NCBI GenBank assembly: GCA_033439685.1
Contig: JAUEDM010000004.1
Span: 3,224,001-3,288,000, forward strand
Direction of reading: 5' to 3'
Length of the DNA stretch: 64,000 bases
Source of the DNA: Apodospora peruviana
Lineage: Eukaryota > Ascomycota > Sordariomycetes > Sordariales > Lasiosphaeriaceae
Shown here one piece after another: positions 21,435-32,209 of this stretch. Position 1 is the stretch's first letter. Every line of letters starts with the position of its first letter. The translations under genes and the position numbers were made by a program. The notes beneath the pieces are model-generated. The model saw nothing but the letters and a program-made list of their open reading frames with translations. It ran no database searches and was not told the origin of the DNA.

Positions 21435-23222
21435 ATGACCACAAAAATCACCGTTCTAGCGGGCGCAGACGCCGGCCCAGCAGGCCATATAAATCCCGGC
21501 CTGTCCCTGCCCTGCGAAGTGTGCGACGAATTCACGCGCGCCAACGTCGTCGGCGTTTTCATCACGCTCGTGCTCTGCCAGCTCACGCAACCGTCGGGCA
21601 GCCTCTACTTCCGCGGCCACGGTGGATTTATGTGGCGGCTCAACCCGATCGTGTCGTTTGTTGAGGCATGCATCATTTTTTTCCACCTGGGTCTTGCCGT
21701 CTGGGGAGTCGGGGTACGGCGGGGCCGCAAGGTGGTTCTCGAGGAGCTGCAGAGGACGGCGAGCGGGCTGCTGCTGCTGCGTGGTGTTGACGTGGTCAGA
21801 GATGACGGGAATGAGCGGTTGGAGACGCTGCTGCGCGGCACGTTTCTTGATCAGGAGGATTCTTCTGCACCGTCGGGTGATGATGGCAGCGCCGCGCAAG
21901 GGGACGTCGACTCTGTACCTGTGTCTGGGATTGGCGCCACTGAGACCCAGCCCTCTTCGACGGAGAATGCTAATCCTGGGACTCCCGCGGATGAGATCCT
22001 GGGTGATAATGTCTCCGTCTCGCGACAATCGACCGGTATTGTGGAAGCGAGCAGCACTGCGACCGAGGGTCCTACTTCTGGTATCACAGACCCTGCTATT
22101 AGGATAGATCCCGCCGCCTCCTTCTCGATTAGAAGACGAACAACGGCCAGCCTCGAAGCGAACAGTCCATCCCCGCCGGAGCCACAGGACCTGACAGATT
22201 TTGAACTCCCGCAAATGCGCCGCCGCCGCCTCCTCCGCGAAGCGTTTGGGTCCAACGCACTAGCCCACCGTGAGGGCCGCATTACCGCCGTTACCTTCTT
22301 CTCCGTGTTCGTCATCTTCGTCAAGATGTTCACCGTCACGGGCGCCGCGTGGTTCAAAACGGCTGTGTGGTTCTCGCTGTCGGGCTGGATAGCGGTCCAG
22401 ACACTTCTCCTGCTCTTCCACTCCCGCAACATGACCGAGCAGGATATGGCTGCGTCCATTCGGCTGGCGAAGGTGCTGGACCAGCAGCTCGAGGCTCGTT
22501 CGAACACGTGGTTTTCAGTCTTTATCGCCTTCCACTCGCCGTTCTTCGGGTTTATCGCACATCGGATGACCTTTGGATGGCCAAACGAAAGCTTAGTCTA
22601 TTTTGCCAAGCTGGATGGGGTTCAGGGGTCAAACACCTCTGAGCCGGATATTTCCTTCGTCCAGTCACTTACCGAGATTCTCATTCAATTTAAGATTATG
22701 ATTGGCAGTTTAGTGCTGCTCGCGGTACCGCTGTTCACGGTAGGTAGCTTGCTCCTTTCAGTCGTCAGTCTTTGTCGACTCATCTTGGGAAAGGAACCTG
22801 ATAAAACAACCCCGATCACGGCCCTTCTTATGGCAATTCTCTCTGCCGTGTTTGGGTTGGCTTTTGGGCTGATATGGTGCTTCGGGGCTCTGGGATGGAA
22901 GATGAGTTATTTTCCGAGTTGGGGGGACTCACTTGCTCTCAAGGTTGGGTGGTATTTTGGCTATGGCGTTTGGAACAGCTTCTGGCTGGTGGTCTGCACT
23001 GCAATTCTCACTGGCTTCTTCTGCGGGCTTGCCGGCGCCGCATCTTCGGCTCCAAAGACAAGTTCTTCAGCTGGCCAGAGTATAAGTGCCGTTACGGACG
23101 AGGATCGCATAAGGGTTGCTGCCACCAACGTCGCGTTCGCCCTGGCTATTTTTCTTTGGTATGTATTCACCTATGATAGTCGGGACACACATAAATGGTG
23201 GGTTGGGGAGTACCTGGGGTGA
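21435..23222 (+). CDS. Polytopic membrane protein of unknown function
   Basis: A 595-aa intronless frame starting MTTKITVLAGADAGP. About eight or nine hydrophobic spans are visible: two near residues 38-95, then a hydrophilic Ser/Thr/Glu-rich loop of ~150 residues (~130-255), then spans at FFSVFVIFVKMF, WFSLSGWIAVQTLLLLF, WFSVFIAFHSPFFGFIA, a long LVLLAVPLFTVGSLLLS segment, LLMAILSAVFGLAFGLIW, WLVVCTAILTGFFCGLAG and FALAIFLWYVF near the C-terminus. No transporter signature, DxD or other catalytic motif is recognisable. The codon pattern and length support a real gene; the family looks restricted to filamentous fungi. Subcellular site and role unknown. Confidence 0.75.
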   Translation: MTTKITVLAGADAGPAGHINPGLSLPCEVCDEFTRANVVGVFITLVLCQLTQPSGSLYFRGHGGFMWRLNPIVSFVEACIIFFHLGLAVWGVGVRRGRKVVLEELQRTASGLLLLRGVDVVRDDGNERLETLLRGTFLDQEDSSAPSGDDGSAAQGDVDSVPVSGIGATETQPSSTENANPGTPADEILGDNVSVSRQSTGIVEASSTATEGPTSGITDPAIRIDPAASFSIRRRTTASLEANSPSPPEPQDLTDFELPQMRRRRLLREAFGSNALAHREGRITAVTFFSVFVIFVKMFTVTGAAWFKTAVWFSLSGWIAVQTLLLLFHSRNMTEQDMAASIRLAKVLDQQLEARSNTWFSVFIAFHSPFFGFIAHRMTFGWPNESLVYFAKLDGVQGSNTSEPDISFVQSLTEILIQFKIMIGSLVLLAVPLFTVGSLLLSVVSLCRLILGKEPDKTTPITALLMAILSAVFGLAFGLIWCFGALGWKMSYFPSWGDSLALKVGWYFGYGVWNSFWLVVCTAILTGFFCGLAGAASSAPKTSSSAGQSISAVTDEDRIRVAATNVAFALAIFLWYVFTYDSRDTHKWWVGEYLG

Positions 23223-23915
23223 CAACTGCAAGGACCAGGAGACTGTATGTGCTAGCTTTCATCGGAACAAGACTGGACCAGACTAAAGGCTCTTGACCAG
23301 ATTTTTGGACCATTACCTCTGGTGTTTGCAAAATTTCGCTGTTACGGCTGCGCCATAGCGAGTTTGAGACGATCGATAGTGAGCCCGATCGGTTTTAAGG
23401 AGAAGCAGATATCAGCACCACAGAGGTGCTTGGCAACTTTGCGAAACATCTGGCGGGAAGCTCATTTCTTATATATATATATATATACATATATAAACAT
23501 GCTATTTGCTATCACCGTCAGCCTGACACACATCAGACTAATTACAGTATATGTCCTAGGACGGACGCATATGGAAATGGAGAGAACACCTATAAAAGCG
23601 ACCCACAAGCGCAGACCGACGTTTTTTAGAACATCCATTGAATAGGTCACGCTCTCGTTACCCGACCACCTACTTTTCTATAGAACGAATACTTTTGGTG
23701 CGCGGTCGTTGCCCTCTCTCTCTATTCCACCGACCAAACTTCAACCAAGAACCATCCACAAACATCCCGCCTCTCTATATCCTCCACAAATCTCAGACCA
23801 GAACGATCAACATACATCCCCTTCTGCATTTCCACAACCAACTTCAAATCAAGAGCTCTCCACACTCCTCAAGCTTCTTCAAACCCGCAACATCAAGCCT
23901 CCTCAAGAAGCCATC
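23223..23915. other. Intergenic and long 5' leader
   Basis: A short (TA)n run lies at ~23470-23485. From ~23640 the sequence becomes C- and A-rich with many CAAC/CTTC repeats, typical of a fungal 5' UTR leading to the next ATG. No separate gene. Confidence 0.5.
23590..23597 (+). promoter_or_regulatory. Candidate TATA box
   Basis: TATAAAAG about 325 bp before the ATG of the following gene; transcription starting near 23620-23640 would give a CT/CA-rich leader of about 280 nt. Confidence 0.45.
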
Positions 23916-24659
23916 ATGGAGTCTGTCACCCGCACCTCGTCGTTCAACAGCAACGCGACAGTCCTAGACAGACCTCGCATCTTGGCCATTTCACTCAGCC
24001 AAGCTCACAATTTCGGCCCTGAGGACAACACGTCCGCGGACCTCCACAAGGTCATCGTCGAGAACTCGGTTCTCATCCACGCCAAGACCAAGCAGGCTGT
24101 CCGCTCCGAGCTGGCCAACAATAAGCCGGACAGCATCTTCATCGCCGACGAGGGCATCATTCTCCCTGAGTACGCCACCCTCTGGCAGGACATCGTCGCA
24201 TACGTCCGCGAGCGCCCCGGCGGCATCAAGCCCGTCCTTGGGTGCCGATTCGCTTCGGTCGGGATGGCCATCGGAGTACAGCTCATCAACAGCCTCTTCT
24301 TCGTAGCTAGACTGCCACTCAGCTGCGGTCCGCGTTTCAACAACACCAAGTACGTCCTCAACGAGAACACCGACTACCTCAACGAGGTTAAGGGGAGCCG
24401 TCCCAATTTCAAGCTTCCCATGAACCCCGAAATCCGCGAGGCGTGGCAGCTCTGGGGTGTTAAGGGTAAGGACACCATTTACCTTGCAGACAAAAATAGT
24501 CACGACAGTACCCCTGTTCCTGCCAGCTTGAGGGTCGCGGTCTCGAACTCCAAGATCGGAAATGGCTGGCTTGGCTTTGTGGGCTGCGTCGATGGGGGAA
24601 GAGACAGCCTTCTGATCATCCTGTCTCTGCTGGGCATCGACATTCCCTTCCCTAAGTAG
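23916..24659 (+). CDS. Conserved fungal protein of unknown function
   Basis: A 247-aa intronless frame starting MESVTRTSSFNSNAT. The pattern is: a first beta strand RILAISLS; SVLIHAKTKQAVRSELANN; a strand with PDSIFIADEG; LWQDIVAYVRERPGG; later strands around GNGWLGFVGCVDGG. This matches an unnamed, widespread Pezizomycotina family whose members open PRxLxISLS and carry an ITDEA-type strand, with a flavodoxin/glutamine-amidotransferase-like alpha-beta order. I see no conserved catalytic triad, so an enzyme role should not be assumed. No signal peptide or membrane span, so cytosolic. The long CT-rich leader suggests good expression. Confidence 0.72.
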   Translation: MESVTRTSSFNSNATVLDRPRILAISLSQAHNFGPEDNTSADLHKVIVENSVLIHAKTKQAVRSELANNKPDSIFIADEGIILPEYATLWQDIVAYVRERPGGIKPVLGCRFASVGMAIGVQLINSLFFVARLPLSCGPRFNNTKYVLNENTDYLNEVKGSRPNFKLPMNPEIREAWQLWGVKGKDTIYLADKNSHDSTPVPASLRVAVSNSKIGNGWLGFVGCVDGGRDSLLIILSLLGIDIPFPK

Positions 24660-25741
24660 AGTGTCTATGCCGCGGACTTAGAGCGACTCAATACGCCGAA
24701 ACGATAAGGATGAGCCAATGCATATTTCAAGGCATACAAGGAGGTTAAGCGAGCGGAGGAGGGAAGGAGTTCGGTTATTACTAAAGCATTTGCGGAGACA
24801 TATCCCTGCTAGGGAGTCTCACGTGGTTAAGGCGACCGGAAAAGGAAAGGAGTTCGGTTATTCTGGAGCATTTGCGGACGCATGGTTACGGAGTCTCATA
24901 CGGCTAGGGGGTTTGACGTTTATCGTGGGCACAGGAAATGGGTTTACTTAGATACCCAGTTAATAGCAATGAAGCTTTCCCCAGCCTTCTTATTCACTCA
25001 ATAACATATAGTCTGGAAGTCACCCTTGAGCAGCTATGATCTAACTTTGGCTTGTATAGCTGTAGGCCTGGAGGCTCCAGCTTATCTTTTCGAGTTACTA
25101 CTGTAAGGCTGCCCATCGGACCCCATGGGGTATCTATAGGTAACAGCTCCTGGCGCACAAGCGAGATGAGTATGGTGTGTATGATCACACAGAGTTCAAC
25201 CACAGGGTCATCGGCGCCGAGTGGGATGACATGATGCCACTGGGCGGTTGACTGTAAAATTTGGAGGGCCTTGCCACGGGCAAGATAACGGAAGACTCGG
25301 TCAAGGCTATCGCAAACTGTGCCGGTGCGCTCAAGCAAGCTCTTACCCATGGCTCTTCGACCTCCTCACAAGCTCAAATCACGGAACCAACAATAAGCGA
25401 AAGTGGCCCGATGTTCAGGGGTTTCACTCCTTTGAGGGCACCTTGACCCATACGGGGCATTATCCCCAAGATCTGGACCTGACAGGAAAGCGAGTGGTTG
25501 TCATTTTCAAGTTGTCTGTTACCATCAATCATTTGACATCAATGCAACAATCTGTAGTTCTAACACACAGACAATTATCCCACTCCAGTCATCACGGGAC
25601 CTTTGATCAAAATGTTAACTGCAGTACTTGGTGTCAAGAGGCTATGACTGCTTCTCATTAGAAAGCTTCCACTCTATCGTATATGTTTCCCAACAACCTG
25701 GTACCTATGCCGCCCAGCGACCAGTCAACCAGTCAGTCCGT
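24660..25741. other. Intergenic, contains a diverged tandem duplication
   Basis: Beyond the ~83-bp repeat described separately, this 1.1-kb stretch has only short, unsupported frames. Confidence 0.45.
24764..24925 (+). repeat. Diverged ~83-bp tandem duplication
   Basis: The block aaggagttcggttatt followed by agcatttgcgga and, further on, gagtctca appears from 24764 and again from 24847 (period 83). The two units differ by substitutions and small indels. It lies about 105 bp past the stop codon of the preceding gene. Confidence 0.65.
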
Positions 25742-26878
25742 CTAATTCAACAAAGTCCCCGCCTCCTTCCCATACAACCGTTCAAACTCCTCGCTGAACG
25801 GTTGGTCCGTATACCCCCTCGCCTCCTTAGCGTTGTAAAACGTGGACCGATCGTACTTGTTCAGCTCGATCCCCTCTCTCACCCTAAATACCAAGTCCGG
25901 GGTCGAGATGAAATGCCGCCCGAACACCGCCACAACATTCTTATCCGCGTAATGCTCGTCTACGAACTCCTTCGCGAGCTCCGGCGTCAGCCCACCAGCA
26001 AGCAGCAACGGCTTATCCCCCCACAAATTCACCGCGAAATCGAGACTGTCGTCCTCGGCGTCCGGCTTTTCCCTCGCATTGCCCGCAATCACCGACCGGA
26101 CGAGGTGCAGATACGCCAACCCGAAGCCCTTGATCTTAGTAATAACGTCCGAGAACTGCGGCACCGGATCCGCCATGCGCATACTCTGGAACCTGCTGAA
26201 CGGGCTGAGTCTGATACCCGTCCTCTCGGCACCGACAGCCTCAACCACAGCCTTGACAACCTCGACGGCAAACCGCGAGCGCTTCTCGACGCTGCCGCCG
26301 TACTCATCCGTCCGGAGATTGCTCACGTCCTGGAGGAACTGGTCGATCAGGTACCCGTTGGCACCATGAATCTCGACGCCATCGAAACCGGCCGCAATCG
26401 CATTCCTCGCAGCCGTCGCGTAGTCCTGCACGCGTTGGCCGATCTCGGCAATCGTCAGCGGCACCGGGGTCGGGCTATTGGCGTCGATGGGCACGTCGCT
26501 GGCGCTCTTGATGGTGATCCCCTCCTTGGCGGCGAAGTCGGCGGAAGCGGCGCGGCCGAGCGACCACAGCTGACAAACGATATAGCTGCCCTTTGCGTGG
26601 ACGGCGTCGGTGACCTGCCGCCAGCCGGCGATTTGGGCGTCGTTATAGATCCCCGGTACGTTGGGGTAGCCACCTGAATCGGCGGCGATAAATGTGGCTT
26701 CCGAGACGATCAGGGTGCCGGGCACGGAGGCGCGTTGGCTGTAGTATTCTGCCATCATGGGGGTGGGGACGTGGTCGTCGTCGGCGCGGAAACGGGTTAA
26801 GGGCGCCATGGCGACACGGTGTTTGAGTTGTATGTTGCCCACCGTGAGGGGCTTGAACAGATTTGTTGAGGAGCTCAT
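25742..26878 (-). CDS. Old yellow enzyme family NADH:flavin oxidoreductase
   Basis: An intronless 378-aa frame with the full OYE TIM barrel. It opens NLFKPLTVGNIQLKHRVAMA with PLTRFRADDDHVPT (FMN-binding N-terminus), then AGWRQVTDAVHAKGSYIVCQLW and GFDGVEIHGANGYLIDQFL, with the His/Asn pair that binds the substrate carbonyl and the following Tyr. NLRTDEYGGSVEKRSRF and the C-terminal phosphate-binding region around FGRHFISTPDL are also present. Such enzymes use FMN and NADPH to reduce activated C=C bonds of enals, enones and nitro compounds, in detoxification or secondary metabolism. It stands alone with no clustered biosynthetic genes. No targeting signal, so cytosolic. Confidence 0.92.
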   Translation of the reverse strand: MSSSTNLFKPLTVGNIQLKHRVAMAPLTRFRADDDHVPTPMMAEYYSQRASVPGTLIVSEATFIAADSGGYPNVPGIYNDAQIAGWRQVTDAVHAKGSYIVCQLWSLGRAASADFAAKEGITIKSASDVPIDANSPTPVPLTIAEIGQRVQDYATAARNAIAAGFDGVEIHGANGYLIDQFLQDVSNLRTDEYGGSVEKRSRFAVEVVKAVVEAVGAERTGIRLSPFSRFQSMRMADPVPQFSDVITKIKGFGLAYLHLVRSVIAGNAREKPDAEDDSLDFAVNLWGDKPLLLAGGLTPELAKEFVDEHYADKNVVAVFGRHFISTPDLVFRVREGIELNKYDRSTFYNAKEARGYTDQPFSEEFERLYGKEAGTLLN

Positions 26879-28147
26879 TTTGGCGGTTTCTTTCTAGTAC
26901 TGAGTAAATAAGGACGTTGAGGAATTGTTGTCTTGGGCGTAAAAGTGACTGCGGTGTTGACAACTTTATATTTATCAATATGTGGCGGACTGAAAATTTC
27001 AACCATGGTCTATTAATAATGACGTTCGGTACCAAGGCCAAACACCGATTGCTTGGTAATTTGCCGTGATTTTTGAACCCACGATATGGAGCCCTGGGAC
27101 CCTGGGAGGAGATAGTCGGCAGTTATCATTGTGTTACTAATGCAGTCCTCGTTAGTCCGTTGGGATATTCGCCCCACACGGCATTTCAACCTCGGCCGAT
27201 GTGGGGCCGCATCGGATGTGCCGTTGGCGGACCCGCATGCCCCTTTGCCCGAGTCCTGCAGCTGCGTCATCGATGTTTATTGGTTCCTCGTAACGATACC
27301 ATAGTATACCCGTACTCTATACGCCGTGTACACCGGTATCGCCGTCTTAAATTGGTAATGAGTCCTCATCTAGAATCAGCTCGCCTTTGACGAAAAGATA
27401 AACATGGCATTTCTTCTGTTCTATTCTAGGATTTGTATTTGTACGGGGCCTACCAAAATATACACATGTATTTAATCAGTATTATATACGCCGTCGCCGG
27501 CATCATAAACTTCATTTACGCGTCACTAAATCTTGAGAATAGAATTATCACATTTAGCAATTCCGTTCTAGAACTGGTCCTGGCACGGATCCTGATTACA
27601 AACACGCAATCAGTCGCTTTCTGATTCTCTTAGCTATCCCGGATGATACGCCAGTCTAGATAGACCCCCAAATCTGTATCATTATTACCGGTACTAAACC
27701 CCGGCGTTTAGAGAGGGACTTGATTGTGCAAGAGACTATTGACTTGGCTGCATACAAGCCATTCACAGGGACCTATATGATTTGTGTGGACCAAGCACGT
27801 CATTACCGGTAGTTGGAGGGAGTTCCATACGGGCTTGGCTCCAAGGGTTGATCGTGGATTGGGAGATCCCATGTTTCTAGACCTCCGATTCCAGGGAGTG
27901 TTTGAAGTTCCGGCGATCGAGAAGATATTTGTTTAGTTTCGGAAAGCCAGCATAGCCCAACATCCAACAATTCATAATAACAGACCAGAACATCTTATCT
28001 AGGCTAAAAACAACCGCTAATACATTTATTTCGGGGCCAGTGAGTTACACTAATCATCAAATATTGGGTATTTAAGCTGTCTCTCCACCGCTATCCAAAA
28101 TCGTGGAGAAACAAATCATCGGTACGCTCGTATCGAGTATCGACAGC
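26879..28147. other. Intergenic, 1.27 kb
   Basis: AT-rich from ~27400 on, with dispersed stops in all frames. Promoter of the oxidoreductase on the left and 3' side of the molybdoenzyme gene on the right. No gene seen. Confidence 0.5.
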
Positions 28148-29930
28148 TCACTCGAGCGGATCACGGCCGTGGCGTGCCTGCATAGCCGCCTCAAACTGTT
28201 CGTCCGTCTCGAGATCGATTGGGAGCGGCTTTGTGATGGGCACCAGGGACAGGTTCTTCTCCTCGACCATCTTCAACCGCGCAGCCGTCGCCGGCCGGGT
28301 TCGGTTGATGCTGTAGAGCTTGACCCGATGACACGACGAGGTGACGTGCAGATCCCAGTTCCTATAAACCACGCAGTTGAATCAGCAACGAGTATTCTTC
28401 CAAGGGGTTCTTGCAAAACGTACCAGGCAGATCTGACAAAGGTCGGCTGCGTATTCAGCGCATTGTCCCAACAGCGCACGCACATCTCCAGCCAGCCCTC
28501 CGCGTCGACGGGCAAATCAATCTCCCACAGCCGCCACGCGTGGTAGTACTTGGTCGACATGTTCTCCCACGGTACCTCATACCAGATCGACCCGCCGTCG
28601 CCACTCACCTCGACGCGCACCGGCCAGTGCCCGCCGCCCGAGTAGGCCCACCCCTTCAACTTGATCTTGCCGTCATGGATGATCGTCTCCATGTCCTTGG
28701 GCGACATGATGGCCGACGACACCGGCATGTCTTGGATGGAAAACCCGTTGCTGTACATGGCGTTCTGCTTGCCCACCTGCGGGGTGTAGTACAGGTACTC
28801 CTTGCGCTGCACGGGCGCCTCGCTCGCGTCCCTGATCGCGCGGATCTGGTACAGCCACTTGGTGCTGCGCGCGCCGATGTAGCCGAACACGACAGCTCTC
28901 AGGGGGAAGCCGTGGATGTAGGGCAGCGGCTCGCCGTTCATCTCCCACGCCAGGAGGACTTCGTTGGCCTTGACTTTGCGCCAGGGCACGCTGACAGCGT
29001 AGTTGTAGACTTTGCCCTTCTTGAAGTAGGTGTCGGCGCCGAGGAGCTCGATGTGGGCGGCGCCGTCCTTGAGGCCGCCACAGTGCTTGATGACTTTCTT
29101 CAGGGAGACGCCGGTCCAGCGGGCGGCACCGATGGCGCCCTCGGCCCACGGCGCATTGATCAGCTCGTCGCCGTCGCCCGGATACTCGCGGATTTGCTCG
29201 ATGCGGCGCGTGCCGGAGCACTGCAGAGTCACGACATTGGACTGGCGCGGGAAGAGGGCCTCGTTCTGGAGGTCGGCGAGCGTGAGCTTCTTGGGGTCGT
29301 TGACCAGTCCCGAGATGTCGAGGAAGAATTTCGCGGGGTCGATCTCCGGGATGCCGCCGTGGTTGCGGACGAAGAAGTCCTTGTTGCTGGTGATTTCTGT
29401 TTCGACAAGGCGGTCCTTTTTGGTGGACGAAAAGGTTCAGTACTTTTGGATTATCTTTGAGCTGGAATTTGGTGTCTCTGGTTGAGTGAGACTCACCCTA
29501 GGCGGCTCTCCATTGTACGGAAACTGCAGTACATGAATCATGTCCTCTGACTTCTCCTTCAGCACATACTGCCAGCTAATGTCTGGGAGATGGCCGAGGC
29601 CGGTCGCCTGGTGATACTGCTTGAACCGCTCCCCGGTGAGGACGGGGTTCGTCTTGGGCAGAGGTTCAAGCTGATACTCAGGGGGCTATTCTCAAGAATG
29701 CAATTGGTGAATTAGCTATTTCATCTCAACAGTTGTACAGTCTATCATGGTGAGACTCGATTACTGACGTCAGGAAAATCATATTGTTTGAGGATCTCCT
29801 CAACCTGCTTCTTCTTTTCTGGGTATTTCTCCCATTCGATGTAACCCTTCCAGCCCTCGAGCTCCTCGGCGAAGTGAGGGAGTTCACCCTTCAACCGGAA
29901 GGGAATTGCGTTAGGTTCTGAGGGTGCCAT
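28148..29930 (-). CDS. Sulfite-oxidase-type molybdopterin oxidoreductase
   Basis: Four exons join in phase: 29769-29930, 29497-29685, 28424-29415 and 28148-28361, for 518 aa. The introns are 83, 81 and 62 bp; the second uses an AAG acceptor. After a ~120-residue lead, DFFVRNHGGIP opens the Mo-cofactor domain. VVTLQCSGTRR holds the Cys (~183) expected to ligate molybdenum, followed by PWAEGAIGAARWTGV and GEPLPYIHGFPLRAVVFGYI. The C-terminal dimerisation domain has IKLKGWAYSGGGHWPVRVEVS and the SAWNWDLHV end. There is no heme (cytochrome b5) domain and no nitrate-reductase FAD domain. Substrate (sulfite or other) is inferred from the family. No clear mitochondrial presequence. Confidence 0.92.
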
Positions 29931-31056
29931 GGTGATGAGTGTATAAAAGTAAATGTGTGGTTTTACGGTGAGACTTGGCTGGTGTTGTGGTCTAGACACT
30001 TCGATGGGGGAGGTGAAGTGAGGGGAATGCCAAGGATAAAGGGAGCTCGAGGAATCACCGACGTCACTGCTATTAAAATGTCTCGCAGAGCCGGTCAACC
30101 GGTCTAGAACAAAGGACTTTTCTCAAAATGGGGTAGCGTTGATGCTTTTTGTAGATACACGTGTGTGGCCCGCAATTTATGTGTTAATAAGCTCCAATGC
30201 ATCCATACCATGGAAATGGTATGGTATCCCGGCGAGGAAGACAAGGGGAATGGCATGAAGCCGTAGCAGAGCCAGTTTGGTCTGTCGGACTTGTTCCGGG
30301 AAGTGGCTTGTTTTGCGGAACGCCTCCATTACAATGCCTAATGATCATGCCCGACGTACCAATTGCAGTTATCTCGCCGATTTGGAGGCGCTGAGTAACT
30401 CTGGGTGCATTTGCCTGTTTCTAAAGTTATTACCGTCGTGGTTCCCTTATCCCACCATGATTTGGGCCCCGTAAACGCACTATCATGGGATGTAATAACT
30501 TAATAAGGTCGACTTGCTGATGAGTCTCGCGCGGCGGTTCGATGTATTTGCGAATGTTGGCCAAAAGTCAAGTCGTCATCGATTCAAGTGTTATGTTGGC
30601 GAATCGTGGATCCAGCGTCCGATATCCAATCAACGTGGAGACGCCAATCGAGCCACTGCAATAAATCTGCAATGTAACAGCCACGATTGACCGTATCCCC
30701 TGCCGGAGTGGAGTAAATTGAGGCCGGCATCAGCCGAGTAAGACGTACGGGGTAGGTAGGCAAGAACGGTTAAGATAGGTACCTAGTAATCTCTCGGCGC
30801 ATAACCTCTGAACTCGAGCATGCTCATAGCCCTAGTTACTAACGGCGAGAAACTTATTTGTAGATGATATATCTATTTCAGGAGGTCAAAACCCAAGGCA
30901 GTTGTCCTCTACCTGTGAATGTACCGAGCATTGCCGTTTTGTTGATTTTCATTGCACAAGAGGAAGTTCATGATCAGATTCTTGCTATGTGAAACTGATG
31001 GTATCCAGTTTGCAACCACCGAGCCAGATTATCGCTGTCTACTAGTTTCAATATCT
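29931..31056. other. Intergenic, 1.1 kb
   Basis: Promoter of the molybdoenzyme gene on the right-hand side. AGGTACCT is at 30777-30784. No supported gene. Confidence 0.45.
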
Positions 31057-31251
31057 TCAACCACTTCGAGGCCCTTCCAAAATTCGTAAGTTACAGTCGG
31101 TGGTACGAACGCAGTCCTCCCGTAGACATCCGTATTCATGAAAATAACCTGCGCACATATCCTCGGCATTGGGGTACACTGGATCTTTGTATGGAATATT
31201 GAGGAACTTGGCGTCTTCAGAGGGCCGTGGAAGTAAATCGTGGATATCCAT
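31057..31251 (-). CDS. Possible small cysteine-containing protein
   Basis: A 64-codon frame with a good ATG context. The product begins MDIHDLLPRPSEDAK and has four Cys in about 20 residues (DMCAGYFHEYGCLRED then CVRTTDC), which could bind a metal or form disulfides. No signal peptide. I recognise no family, and a chance frame of this size is possible; the isolated position gives no help. Confidence 0.25.
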   Translation of the reverse strand: MDIHDLLPRPSEDAKFLNIPYKDPVYPNAEDMCAGYFHEYGCLREDCVRTTDCNLRILEGPRSG

Positions 31252-32209
31252 GGTGGAATGGCAGCTGATAGTTTGAGGAGAATGAGCTACGTTGACCCAA
31301 ACATCAGTTAAGTGCCCGGATGGGCGAACGTTGGATGCGAACCACCAGGAGCGTTTTACTTGTGCACCCTGTTCTCACAAGGGCATTATATAAGGTACCT
31401 AGGTACCAGGCTTTAGGTTTGGCTGAGGAGAACATCAATCCGCATACCCTGCGTTTTCCTCGACACACCCTGATGGGCTGCAAACAAAACGCAGCAGTGA
31501 TACACACCGCTCTACAGACAGAAACATGTAATCTTCAGTTACAACCCACCGTCTGAATCGGTCCCCACCCTGTCCACTCGCTCTCGATATCTCTATTATG
31601 AGCACCACTCTATTCGTTGGTACGGGGGGTTAATTACGTGTCTGCGTGTAAGACACAGAGAAAGTGAGTTCGCCCCAGCCTGGTTGTTAATAATGTTCAG
31701 CCGTCGTATAAACAGGTCTGATACGATCAAGAGGCCATAGTTGGGTGAACCTTGGTGGCAAGGTATGCGGTTGGCCGTTCATCGACTCAGGCAAACCAAT
31801 CCGCCTGTGCGTGCTGGTCTTAGGATGGCCTTAAATTTGAGAGCAAGTTCTCACTTTCTTCTCATATAAAGCTAGTGCCCGTCCCTTGTCCTCTTTCCGT
31901 CTTAAATTTCAGACACGTCCTCGACAACTTTGGACATTTGACAAAATTCTCTTCTTACTCTAACCTTCATCGTCATATTTCCCAGCAATTTCCCGGCATT
32001 AGAGATGTTCATAGGGTATGGAGCGCTGTTCTGCTCCGACAAGACTGGAACTCTGACCCAGAACAAATCTCTTCTTCACTCACATCTCTGTCAGGGTGGT
32101 CCCCTCCCTGACGATACCATCTAATTCATTCTAAAAGAAACCTCCTCTGTCCTCATACCCTCCATGCTTTCACTTCTGCTCTCGGATCTCTCTATTTCTA
32201 CCCTCGTCC
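31252..32209. other. Intergenic, ~1 kb
   Basis: AGGTACCT is at 31393-31400, immediately followed by AGGTACC. From ~31860 the plus strand becomes CT-rich, as in a leader to the next candidate gene. Confidence 0.4.

Noticed and set aside
21456..22507. Minus-strand frames of 218-252 codons opposite the polytopic membrane protein
   Set aside because: Shadow frames; the plus frame has strong hydrophobic-span organisation.
25628..26677. 349-codon plus-strand frame opposite the OYE gene
   Set aside because: Antisense shadow; the minus-strand frame has full OYE motifs.
28411..29460. 349-codon plus-strand frame opposite the molybdoenzyme gene
   Set aside because: Antisense shadow of a GC-rich conserved exon; composition is dominated by Val, Leu, Arg and Gly with no domain.
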